NCBI GenBank assembly: GCA_003049485.1
Contig: PYST01000399.1
Location: 1-32,134, forward strand
Length of the DNA stretch: 32,134 bases
Direction: 5' to 3'
Origin: Ophioceras dolichostomum
Lineage: Eukaryota > Ascomycota > Sordariomycetes > Magnaporthales > Ophioceraceae
The notes beneath the pieces were generated by a model. That model had not been told where the DNA came from and did not search any database. It saw only the letters and a program-made list of their open reading frames with translations. Positions 1 through 9,355 of this stretch are shown one piece after another. The first letter of the stretch is position 1, and every line of letters starts with the position of its first letter. Both the position numbers and the translations under genes were made by a program.

Positions 1-174
1 CCAAGAAACAGGGGAACCAGCCGCTCTATCGGTGTCGTGTATGATGCGGCCGCGTAAATGTTCATAAACAAGTCCTCCACGATCTTTCTGCCTCGTAATG
101 CTCCATCCACTCCGCGTGGAATGAGACAGACAGGCAAATATCCACTTGCCCTCGCTCTCTCCCTCTGACAACTA

Positions 175-1665
175 CTACACCAGCGCAACCGCGATTCCAG
201 CCGCGACCGCGAAAGCCATGGCCGCCGGGCCGCCCAACCGACTACCACCCCTCAACACGCCCGGGGCAGCCCCAGACCCGACGCCGCGATCGAGCGTCAG
301 CCCCGAAGTGGCGGCCTTGGGACTCTGCACGGCCGTCGCTCCCGGAACGGCCGACGACCCCGTCCCTATCTCCAAGACGCTGCTGGTACCCGTAGCATTA
401 AACCTGGTCTGCGCCAGCGAGATGGCGTTGTTGTCCAGGTCGTACACGACGTACGCCGACCTCAGGAACGTGTCGCCCAGCACGTGCGTGCCGGAACCCG
501 CGGGCGCCACGCCAAACAGGCAGGCCGGCACGCCGTTCTGGAACGTGGGGCGTCGTCCCCCCGAAGTGACGAGGTCGAGGACCAGCTCGTCGATTCCGAC
601 GGTGATGGTCGGCGACGTGAAGGTGAACTTGAGGGAGGTCGAGTTGTTGTTATTGCTGTTGGCGAGCGAGCAGGGGACGTAGGCGGCGCCCTGCGTCGAG
701 TCGTACTGCGCGCCGACGGCGTTGTATATCTGCTCGACCATGTCATCGGGCAGGTATGTCAAGCTCGAGCCCGAGTCCAGCAGCACGGCGAGCGCCATGT
801 CGTCGCCGCCCAGCGCTGTGTCGCCGATGGACACGCCCGTGAGGGTGATCAGGAACTCGGAGAAGACGCCTCCGTTTTTCTGCACCGGTAAAGTCTGCAG
901 CGAGCCCTCGTACTGCGAGGAATCGACGCCGCCGAACAGGATGTTGCCCCTGCTGGCGTCGAGGTCGTTGAGCCACAGGCTGTACGCGCTCGAGGCGATG
1001 AGGCCGTCCGCGACCATCTGCGAGGGCAGGTTGCGGTAGGCGGGGAGGCCCGCGCGCCCGACCTGCACCTCGTTGGCCTCGTATCCGATGCCCAGGATGC
1101 TCTGCGACGAGGACGAGGAGTAGCCGACGCCGAACTGCAGCCTGCTGACCGTGGAGCCGCCCACGGCCACAGTGTCGGACACGTAGTCGCCGGACGCCCC
1201 CGAGCCGTCCACGTACGAGATGTTGAAGTACGACCCGATATACTCGTACGTCGAGCTCGAGTTGGCCGTGTAGGTGCCCGCGTACGCGCAGGGCCGCGAG
1301 CGCTGCGCGCAGAGCCGGGAGGCGGGCGTGTTGACCCACAGGTCGCTGCTGCCGGTGTCGAGGTGCAGCCTCAGGTTCTGGGCCGGGGTGCCGATCGACA
1401 TGTTGACGAAGTAGAGCGTCTCCTGGTTGTCCAGCGTGGCCTTCACGTTGCCTCTCCTGCGTAGGCGGTCTCGCTCCGCCGGGTGTGTTGTGAGCCTTCT
1501 CCTCTCCGTTGTCATCCCGACTACCTTTGGCCGGGCTGCTGATGCCGCCGAGGATAGTAATGATGAGCTGGCGTCCGTTCGCATGGGGATGTTGACGGCC
1601 TCTACGGCGGCCCAGCCGAGAAGGGACGATGCCGCCACCGCGGCTGTTGCTGTCTTGATCTTCAT
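175..1665 (-). CDS. Secreted pepsin-type aspartic protease, probably GPI-anchored (yapsin-like)
   Basis: Single-exon gene for a 496-residue A1-family aspartic endopeptidase that should act at the cell surface or wall. Both catalytic motifs are present: DTGSSDLW (Asp about residue 103) and LLDSGSSLTYLP (Asp about 297), with the expected two-lobe spacing. I start at the ATG at 1663-1665 because it opens a signal peptide (MKIKTATAAVAASSLLGWAAVEA). The frame is open 45 codons further upstream, but that part is charged and not signal-like. Next comes a propeptide with basic sites (ERDRLRRRG, about 64-72) suited to Kex2-type processing. An NNNN/S-T-rich loop precedes the end of the second lobe. The C terminus is a Ser/Gly/Ala-rich linker followed by a hydrophobic tail (AAMAFAVAAGIAVALV), typical of GPI attachment. 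Family assignment is firm. GPI anchoring and the exact subfamily are inference. Confidence 0.9.
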   Translation of the reverse strand: MKIKTATAAVAASSLLGWAAVEAVNIPMRTDASSSLLSSAASAARPKVVGMTTERRRLTTHPAERDRLRRRGNVKATLDNQETLYFVNMSIGTPAQNLRLHLDTGSSDLWVNTPASRLCAQRSRPCAYAGTYTANSSSTYEYIGSYFNISYVDGSGASGDYVSDTVAVGGSTVSRLQFGVGYSSSSSQSILGIGYEANEVQVGRAGLPAYRNLPSQMVADGLIASSAYSLWLNDLDASRGNILFGGVDSSQYEGSLQTLPVQKNGGVFSEFLITLTGVSIGDTALGGDDMALAVLLDSGSSLTYLPDDMVEQIYNAVGAQYDSTQGAAYVPCSLANSNNNNSTSLKFTFTSPTITVGIDELVLDLVTSGGRRPTFQNGVPACLFGVAPAGSGTHVLGDTFLRSAYVVYDLDNNAISLAQTRFNATGTSSVLEIGTGSSAVPGATAVQSPKAATSGLTLDRGVGSGAAPGVLRGGSRLGGPAAMAFAVAAGIAVALV

Positions 1666-3869
1666 CGTCGTCGTCTCGTGGCCCCTTCCTTCCCGCCTTT
1701 CCTCCTGTGCTCGTCCCACTCCTCCTATCCCCCCTCTTTCCTTGTTCTTCTTTCCAGAGCCCCTGAAACAAAGGGACGGCGGAAGGAAGTGTTTGTCCAA
1801 AAAGTTATATTACCATGAATGGTAGGGAAATGTCCTTTCGGATGCTCGCGTTTTCCGTCTTTCGCTCGGTTGTCTGGCCTTCGGAACACTTCAACAACAG
1901 GGGGTATATCAACGAGTGACTGATGGTACAAGACACTAATGATACAGGAGTCGAAGTAGTATGCACGCGATAGAAGAAAAGTGGAAGAAAAAAAGGAAAC
2001 GTGAGGTTGAGAGGATGTATTGTTTGTAGAACAGAGAGGTGTCTAAGTGGCAGGAAGGCAGGTAGCAGCACGTCGATTCCGGGAAGAGAACTGCTTTGTC
2101 GTCGATCTTCTCTGTGAATCTGTCTTGGTACACGGAAAGCTTGGTAAGGTACGATGGTGTGGGAGGAGGGAGCCAAGAGAGAAAGGGAGTACTTAAAAGA
2201 GAGGAAGAAAAGCAGTAGGCATTTGGAGGCCGGAGAGCTTTGCCAAGGTATCACAATGTCTCCATGAGTATGGCACTGCCTGGGGATGCCTGCCTCGTAT
2301 TGAATCTCTGTGGCGACTAACTCTTTGTGTTTCCCTCGTTCTCTATTTTCGTTCTCCCTTTTCTTTTATTGCTTAAAGCGGAAGACTTCGGACGGAACGG
2401 GCTGGCTTGGGCAGGTAACAGTAGAAAGTGGGCTCCCAAAACTCGAGACGAAGAAAAGAGGGCGACGCAGAATGAATAGCCCGTCCTCAAACGTAACGAG
2501 GGTGTTTTATAAACCTCGCAACGCCGGGCCGGGGTTCAGGGTGGTAGGGCCAGACACGACACACACCCTCTCACATCAGGCTGGGAATGTGGGGAAGTCG
2601 ATTCAAAAGAGACGTAACCGCCTACCGTACTAGTAGAGAACAAAGAAGACTTCTTCTTTCGGTGTGCTGCTGTTAGTTGTGACCCTGCTGGAGTGACGAC
2701 ACTTTCACCGAAGTCGCAAGCAGCAAAGCAGCAAACAGTGACCGATATGTCGGATCACGGCGGGCGATGAAGCCCTCCGGCTCTCCCACCCCGGAAAGAA
2801 ACCTCAAGAATAGCTTCAACAGGAGAGAAACCTCTAATAGCATACGTAAACCTTTCCGTCTGAGCCCCCGACGCCACTCGGCGACTCGTCTGCCGACCTG
2901 CGGGTTACGTAGGCTCATTCTGACAGCGGTGAGGCGGCGAAGGAGATGTGGGTGGGAAGGAGGGGAGAGGGGAGTGAGATGAGCACACAGCAAGTCCTCG
3001 AAGACCGAAGACCGAAGACCCGCCCGCCGACCACAGGCCCGTGAGCGAATTGCTTCCTGGGATTTTGTATTCTGGACTGCTTTCGTTCGGATAGCCAGTC
3101 TGAGTTGGGATGGTGGAGCCGTTGAACGCGTGGCCCTGGAGAAGAATGGAGGGTGTTACCATACAAAGAGACAACCATAACTCCTCGATGCAGTTAGCTT
3201 GCTTGCTTGTGAGCATGAGCTTGCTTGCTTGCGCGTGATGCAGTGCACAGAAAGTCTGGAAGTCTGCACAGCCTCTCTCTCCTCTCCTTCAGAAGAAGCT
3301 CATTGGAACTCAGGGCATTCTCGGGTCGGTGGGGGAAGCCTGTTGTCCTTGATGCATGGAGAAGAAGAATTGCTTTCTGGACCAAACACAGGTCGGTTCC
3401 GTGCGAGAGATGATGCACGTTGGGTTTTGCATGCCAAGTCATGCGAGGGGTTACCACGACTCTGTGAAACGGCAAGAGCCCGCGGGCAAGGGGGACCCCT
3501 GTGGTTTCCCTTTCCGGTCAGCTCTCAACGCACAAGCGTGGCCGCCCCACCACAAGAGGGTCGATTGCATCTTGGAGTTCATGTTCTGTGGAAGCCACCA
3601 TGTCTCAACGACTCAACGACTAACACAGGAGATACAAAAAAGCCCCCCTGAACCGTTTGTCCGCGACACGCAAACGGCAAAAGGGCGTCACACAAACAAT
3701 TCACTTTTTGCCATGCATTTATTCATGTTCGGTTCCATGGGACACGGGAGGGAAGAAATAAAGTGTAAATAGACATGTTCGCATGCCTCGCTTGTTCCCG
3801 TCCGTACCGCCTACGACGAGTGCATTGGGCCTGGGCCCGGCCCAACCTGGATGACCCCATCGAGGGGTA

Positions 3870-3904
3870 GGACAGGAGGGGACAGGAGGGACAGGGGGGA
3901 CAGA
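3870..3904 (+). repeat. G-rich tandem repeat (10-bp unit)
   Basis: GACAGGAGGG occurs twice in perfect tandem (3871-3890) and is followed by the degenerate unit ACAGGGGGGACAG. Several runs of three or more G lie on the plus strand, so a G-quadruplex is conceivable. It is intergenic, with no gene attached. Confidence 0.8.
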
Positions 3905-4329
3905 GACCTCGACGTTGATGGCAACTCAGTCCATGTCTCGCGTCACTCTCGGCTTCACAACGATGGACCGGACAGATCAGATCCTACACTACTAGTAGGA
4001 CACTGTAGACAGACAGGTGAAGTGTGACAAGAGATTCTGACAACCGATGGTTGTTATCATCCACCACCGACAGGTTAGTTTTACAACTACGGTCTTCCGC
4101 CACCGGAGTGCAAAAAAAAAGAGCACAAGAGACCGCAGACCTGCGACCCTTGATGCCGCACATAAGCACTTCTATTTCAGAGAGAAGTTGAGGTCGGGTC
4201 TTTGGCTGACTGCATCCAGCACAGGTCAAAGTTAAAAGAGGCCACGTCAGATAAGACCAGACCAAACCAGACGTCATCTCGCTCACTAAGGCTGTCAAAG
4301 CTCTCTGATGATGGGGCTAGGACGTCAAT

Positions 4330-4339
4330 TATAAAAATA
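4330..4339 (+). promoter_or_regulatory. TATA-like sequence with no recognised gene
   Basis: TATAAAAATA sits in intergenic DNA. It could be a core promoter element for an unannotated transcript, but AT-rich matches of this size also occur by chance. No start codon with a convincing reading frame follows. Confidence 0.25.
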
Positions 4340-4924
4340 TCAGCGATGACTGAAGAGCAGATGTACCATGGCCTAACCTAAGCGGAAGAGGGGATAGTAG
4401 GGGTTATTCACCAGTGCCGTGCCGCCGAGCCGACAGACAGTTCCGTCCGGAGCCCCCACCCGGAGCCGAATACCTAGGCGGAGCGGCGGAGCCTCCTTTC
4501 AGCAGCGTCAGCTCGTTGCGTCAGTCAGTTCCGATCTATCCGTGTCCTGTTCGAGTGGTTTGTTCCGTCCCTGAGAGACGCCCGGTTTACGTATCGAGGG
4601 GTAAGGTATTGTAAGGGTTCCAGCAGTCCCAGCATCCCCTAATAACCAAGGTGCGCGTCAAATTTTCAAAATGAGCCTGATGGTATTCATAAAAACAACC
4701 TAAGGGTTCATTTTATGGGCTCAGCTAGCAAAGGAATGTGTGCCAGCTGAAACTGAAAAGATACCTCTACTACTAAACGAGTGTACGAATTCGAAAAAAA
4801 AAGAGCGGGATCGAAGGACCAAAAAGGCTGATCATCTCAAGAAGAGCCCCCCGGTGACACCCACTTACTTCTCTCTCTTCTGAGAGGGTCAGACTCACGA
4901 TCCAGAGCAAAAGCACAACAAAAC

Positions 4925-5075
4925 AGGCAAAGCACACCCTTCCCCTCTTCTCTTCTCTCGCTCTTCCATCCCTTCGCTTTCTCTTCCCCGCCCTCTCCCT
5001 CACGTACGCTTCTCCTCCTTCTCCTCTGAACTCCTCCAATCCATTCTTCAGTTCTTTCCCCTCCTTTCATGAGCG
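4925..5075 (+). other. Long pyrimidine-rich tract
   Basis: This roughly 150-base stretch is almost entirely C and T on the plus strand. Such CT tracts are common just upstream of transcription starts in filamentous fungi, but no plus-strand gene is recognisable after it. On the minus strand it lies about 350 bases beyond the end of the open extension that follows eRF1, so it could also be part of that gene's 3' flank. Confidence 0.5.
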
Positions 5076-5419
5076 GGTCCTCCTCGTTGTACCCGCGCTC
5101 TGTGAATGACAAGATTTGACGAAAGACAAAAACAACGACGATGACGTTGTAGAGACGACATCGGGATCTCCTCATCTCTCTCCCCGGCTTCTTGAGTTGT
5201 TGTTTGTTGGTCTCTTTTTTTTTCTCTTTTGCATGGCGTCGTCGACGGCGGCGGCGGCGGTGGCAAGGCGTCAATCTACATTATATCATTTTCTTTATCA
5301 ACAGACTGAACACCACAACTTGCATGGCCAAAAGCAGTAAGGAGGAGTGAAGAGTGGGTGCTTTGCACACTCACCTCACAGGCTGTTGTTCCCCCAGACG
5401 AAAATAAAAAAGACACAAC

Positions 5420-5689
5420 TCAAGAAGCCGTCATCACAGAGCGAAGCGGGCTCGGGCGCGCGACTTGGTGCTGATTGTTGCCTCCTAGGCCGGGGCTTGA
5501 CCCGAACCCTTTCATCAAGCGTCGCTCGGACGGCGTCAGTTTGGCACGCTTGGCACGCTTGCTCTGGTATTGGTCGTCGCGCGGCGCTGCAGTGATTCCC
5601 GTCCCCTCCGCCTCACCCGTTCTCTCGCTCGATGCCGCTGTTGCTTCTTGAGTCGAAGATCCCTCGCATGCAACGAGGGAGTCGGTCTG
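5420..5689 (-). other. In-frame open extension directly after the eRF1 TGA stop (possible readthrough region)
   Basis: The eRF1 stop is TGA followed by C (TGACAG). Reading on in the same frame gives 89 sense codons (5689 down to 5423) before the next stop, a TGA at 5422-5420. The predicted peptide starts QTDSLVACEGSS, is Ser/Thr/Glu/Ala-rich, then has a basic patch (SKRAKRAKL) encoded by an AAGCGTGCC direct repeat, and ends SVMTAS. It is most simply 3' UTR. The length without a stop, the leaky stop context and the identity of the gene make regulated readthrough worth testing. The open frame is directly seen; its translation is inference. Confidence 0.45.
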
Positions 5690-7494
5690 TCAATCTGTGG
5701 AAGGAGTTAGCAACACCGTTCGCCGCAGCGTTGATTCCGGTTTTATGCAACTGCCCGCCTTTTCTGAGTTGTGGTGAGGTGGTGGAAACATACCATCGTA
5801 GTAGTCATCGTCGTCATCATCCACTTCGGCCAGCTGCTCGAAGTTCACCTTGTACCTGAGCAGGCCACCAATGCCGCCGAAGCCCTTCACGAACTGGTTG
5901 CCCTCGGTCGACCGGTCCGACACGAACTCCAGCGCCGTGCCGAAGTCCTTGTAGTGCTCGGCGATCCACTCGAGGAACGAGTCCTGCGAGACGGCCTCCA
6001 TCTCCTGGCCCGTCTCCTTGTCCATGAACTTCTCCCGGTTGGCCGTCTCCTGCTGCTTGGTGGTGTGCAGGATCACCTCGGCGCCGGCGCTGTCCTTCAG
6101 GACCCAGCGCGTGATCTCCAGGTTTTCGAAGACGATCAGGGTCTCGACCGCGCCGAGCTCCAGAGCCTTGAGCGTGTCTTCGATGCCGTAGCAGACACGG
6201 CCCGTATCTTGGCTGATCTCCTCGAAGTACTTGCCGATGAGCTTCTTCTCCTGGATGAACTTGACGTTGCCGAGCGTCTCGGCCGACAGCTCGATGGCCT
6301 GGTTGAAGCCGTTCTCTCCGCCGTACGACACGTCCACCACCTTGATGACCTTCGTGGCCAGGCGGTTGTCGAACATGTCGGACGCGTTCAGGTCGTTCTT
6401 GAAGTCGGCAGAACCGGCGAGGATGATGCCCGCCACGTTGACCTTGTCGGCCGTGATGAAGTTCTGCACCGCCAGCTCGGCCACCTTGCGCACGTAGTTG
6501 TGACGCTTCTCCTCGCGAAGACGGGCGAAACGCAGCGCAGACTGACCTCCACGGCCGTGCTTCTTGGGGAGATCGACCGAGAACTTGTGCACGACGTCGC
6601 GCGTGTTGCCGCTCAGAGTGCCGAAGAGGGCACCGTTTCCGTCCATAACGATGAACCCGAACTTCTGGTCCGACTCCAGCAGCTCCGCAAGAGCCTCCGT
6701 GTGGAACTTGTTGTCGCAGAGATACAGCGACGTGTTGATAGGCTTGAAGGGCTCAAAATCGATGTTGACCTTGCGCTCCTTGCCCTCGGATGTCAAGATT
6801 TCGCCACAGTAAACCACCAGTCCATTGGGGGGCACCTTGTTGTAGAGCTTCAGCCTCTGCTGGGTCGAAGTGATGGCCGAGAGCACCGACTGGCGATTCA
6901 CGCGCGATTTGATGTTTGAAGCCGTTCCCTGTATTGTACGCGGCATGTCAGCCTCGATGAAAGCCCCAAGCACTTGCGTCGGTTTCTTGGCACGCGAAGC
7001 TTGGCATGCCCAGCTTGGGTCGTAGACATACGTATTCTTCAGCCAACATCTTAGCCGCTCGAGACACCTGGTCCTTGGGAGCTAGTATAAAGGTCAGCAT
7101 CTCGCGAATACAAATGCAGCATGTTCGGAGGCGTGGCTGCATCGGCCCAGCTTGGTGATTTCTTGGGCCTTGGGTTGAGTGTTGGCCGGTGGGTGCGCTG
7201 GGCAGTTAGGTGGTTGGCCACATACGAATGATCAAAGAGATCATGCTGGTTCCGTTGCCTCGAGCGGCCTCGAGCCGCTTGATGAGCTTCTTCACCTTCC
7301 ATATCTCGATCTGCAACGCAAGACGGACGTCATGCGCAAGTTAGCAGCTGTTCTTCGCTCTTGGTTCTGTTCGCTCCCAGTTTCGTTGCTCCGAGGGGGG
7401 ACTATGGGTGTGGTAGAGGGCGAAAGACAGGGATGAGGGGCATGGGGAGCTTGCGTACATTCTTCTCCGCCTCGTTCGCCTGGGCGTCACTCAT
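5690..7494 (-). CDS. SUP45: Eukaryotic peptide chain release factor 1 (eRF1)
   Basis: eRF1 recognises all three stop codons in the ribosomal A site and triggers peptide release together with eRF3. Exons in order: 7494-7459, 7310-7226, 7081-7032, 6928-5794 and 5694-5690, giving 436 residues, close to the usual fungal length. Splice junctions follow family conservation: MSDAQANEAEKN | IEIWKVKK... | PPKDQVSR... | GTASNIKSR. Visible motifs are NIKS (62-65) and YLCDNKF (the YxCxxxF motif, 126-132) for stop recognition, GGQ (184-186) for catalysis, and a C-terminal acidic tail ending EVDDDDDDYYDD for eRF3 binding. The last intron (5793-5695) has a GTATGT donor, a GCTAAC branch point and a CACAG acceptor. 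It leaves only the end of the last Asp codon and TGA in the final exon. That intron is 99 nt and stop-free, so retention would keep the frame. Confidence 0.96.
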
Positions 7495-8142
7495 CCTGAA
7501 AAACTCCTCCGCAACGCGGTGAAATCCGTGTAAGAAAGGAAAAAGACACTCTTTCGGAAAGCTTCAGTGGCTGAACAAACGTGTTTGACGAAATGAAATG
7601 GAAAAGGTCCAAATGGTGGGGTATAAAATGAGGGGAGGAGGACGAAGGAAGGGTCGAAAATATAACCACAAACCAACTTGGTCATCAATCGGGCCCCGAA
7701 GGAGAGAGTTGCTTTTTTGTGCCGTTTTTGCTCAGCCGAACCCGCTACTGGCAAGTCTCAGCGAATCATCATTGGTTAGATCCGTTTTTATTCTTGCCAA
7801 GCTTCGCTTTTTTTTCCTCGCCTGCTTTTTCTCCAGGGCTTTTGGGCAGGCCTGGAGAGAGTATTTCACCGCCTAAGTGGGGCTGACGGCGGGCAGAGCG
7901 AAGCTACGCAATTGGACATATGAGCCTTAATGAATCACCCGATTGTCCTCGGTGACTCTCATCACTCAAACGCGATTCGACCGCGACGAAGTACGGAAGT
8001 ACCGTGTGGCTGCATCCAGAGTCTTGGATACGTGGAGTGCGCTCAGACGAAACTATCCAGTCTCAACAGAACATAGCCAAGCCGGAATTGCATCCGCCAA
8101 ACGGCGAACCCTGATTCCCGGGAAACCAAACCTCCGTGCAAG
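7495..8142. promoter_or_regulatory. Shared divergent promoter region of eRF1 and the Atg43-like gene
   Basis: About 650 bases separate the eRF1 start (minus) and the Atg43-like start (plus). It must hold both promoters and 5' leaders. I see T-rich tracts around 7808 but no unambiguous TATA box or conserved operator. Confidence 0.5.
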
Positions 8143-8769
8143 ATGGCTTCTTCGGTGCCTCTGCAGGTGGCCGAAACCATCCAGACAGCTCACATCAACC
8201 GAAATCCCTCGGCCCAGCATGACGTCAACCCCTCGACAGCCGCTAGGAAGGTCGAGCCGGTCTCGCTCCAGGAGAAGCCGCACGACGATGTGGACAGCAT
8301 CGACGGCGAAGTCGAAGACGACGAGGACGACGTCGACGTGCCGTACAGGGAACTCGGGCCGAAGCGGCGCCACTCGCATCTCCCGCCCCTGCCAGACCTC
8401 CGCTTCGAGCAGAGCTACCTTCACAGCATAGCCAATGCCGATACATGGTGGAAGGTCGCCTGGATCACGATTCGCGATCAGGTATGGTCTCCATCCCTTC
8501 CTTGAGCCGAAGGAATGGGTTGTATCTCGATCCCAGCTCTGTGCCTCGACACCTTGCCTCGTCTGCTGTCTAACATTGCTTTCCCTCCTAAATAGCTGAT
8601 GATGCCTTTTGCCCAAGGCATCCTCTATAATCTAGCAATAGGCGGTTGGCAGTACTGGAATAGGAACGCGAGGATGAGTGGGAATACCGTCGGCGCCCGG
8701 CTCAGGCGATGGTGGTACGGCGTGAACAATTGGGCTATCCCACCCGAGAAGGTCCGCCCGCGCAGGTAG
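8143..8769 (+). CDS. ATG43: Small membrane protein of the Atg43/DUF1770 family (candidate mitophagy receptor)
   Basis: Two exons, 8143-8481 and 8596-8769, encode 170 residues. The intron has a GTATGG donor, a GTCTAAC branch point and an AATAG acceptor. The N-terminal half is polar and strongly acidic (about 48-66). The conserved part begins near PDLRFEQSYLHSI (84-96) and runs through TWWKVAWITIRDQ into LMMPFAQGILYNLAIGGW (114-131), a plausible membrane segment, then a basic Trp-rich tail ending PEKVRPRR. I recognise this as the fungal DUF1770 family, which as I recall includes fission yeast Atg43, an outer-mitochondrial-membrane receptor that binds Atg8. An acidic stretch leads directly into YREL (68-71), which fits the Atg8-interacting motif pattern. 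The gene structure is solid. The family name comes from memory, and the function is inferred. Confidence 0.72.
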
Positions 8770-9355
8770 CTCGACCTGGGGCGGAATGATCTAGGAGATA
8801 GAGCTAGCTGCCTTGTGTGTGAATTGTATCATATTTAGGCGACGTATTCCTGCTTAGGCAGAGGTGTCGAGGTGGAGATATACCAGAATTCCATGTTCAC
8901 TTAGGGTTGCCGAAGACATTTTGGCGCGATGTAAATATCGTATTGTCAAGGCATCTCCAGGTTGACATTTTTTTTCTCCCGGAGAGAAAGTCCAGGCTAG
9001 GCCAAGCCAGGTCGGGTCGGGCTAAACAGGTCTATCGAACGGAGTCTATCGGGAAAACGACGATGAAGGCCTCCAATCCCAGGACATGCAGTGCTCGAAG
9101 CAGAAGGCCCTTTTTCGTACGAAGAAAACAAGAAAACAAAAACTGGATTCCGACCAACCGACCGTTTTCATATCCTTTCCGTTTCGCTAACGCCTCTCAC
9201 ATTCCGTCTCTCCGTCATCCACCAGGGTTCTTCGGGACATGATAAAAGGAAGGGTAAAATATTGGGTAAGACACACTGATACGTGGCTACCTACCAGGTA
9301 GATGAATGAAGTACTAAGGGTACCAAGTCGATGTTGGGACAAGGTAGGGTTATGA
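8770..9355. other. Convergent intergenic region (3' ends of Atg43-like and WHIM-like genes)
   Basis: 586 bases between two stop codons that face each other. It should contain both 3' UTRs and poly(A) sites. It includes a short inverted repeat CTACC-A-GGTAG at 9291-9301. No gene is seen. Confidence 0.6.

Larger units (their letters stand above)
1666..5419. other. Gene-poor 3.8 kb stretch upstream of the protease and downstream of eRF1
   Basis: No reading frame here resembles a known protein, and none splices into a convincing gene. The part next to 1666 is presumably the promoter and 5' leader of the protease. It holds a triple 7-bp repeat (GAAGACC, 3000-3020), a duplicated 14-mer (3196-3209 and 3218-3231), a G-rich tandem repeat near 3870, a TATA-like sequence at 4330 and a long pyrimidine tract at about 4925-5075. 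A non-coding RNA or an unrecognised small gene cannot be excluded. Confidence 0.6.

Noticed and set aside
743..1771. 342-codon minus-strand open frame in another phase
   Set aside because: Overlaps the aspartic protease out of frame; Arg/Gly/His-rich composition typical of a frame shadow.
1666..1800. Upstream 45-codon extension of the aspartic protease
   Set aside because: Open in frame, but it would bury the clear signal peptide behind a charged segment; translation most likely starts at 1665.
5771..6919. 382-codon plus-strand open frame
   Set aside because: It is antisense to the eRF1 main exon; its Leu/Val/Arg-rich composition is the usual shadow of a GC-rich gene, and the minus strand encodes a clear eRF1.
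9226..9240. GTTCTTCGGGACAT, vaguely like the start of U6 snRNA
   Set aside because: The following bases do not continue as U6 and there is no conserved ACAGAGA segment.
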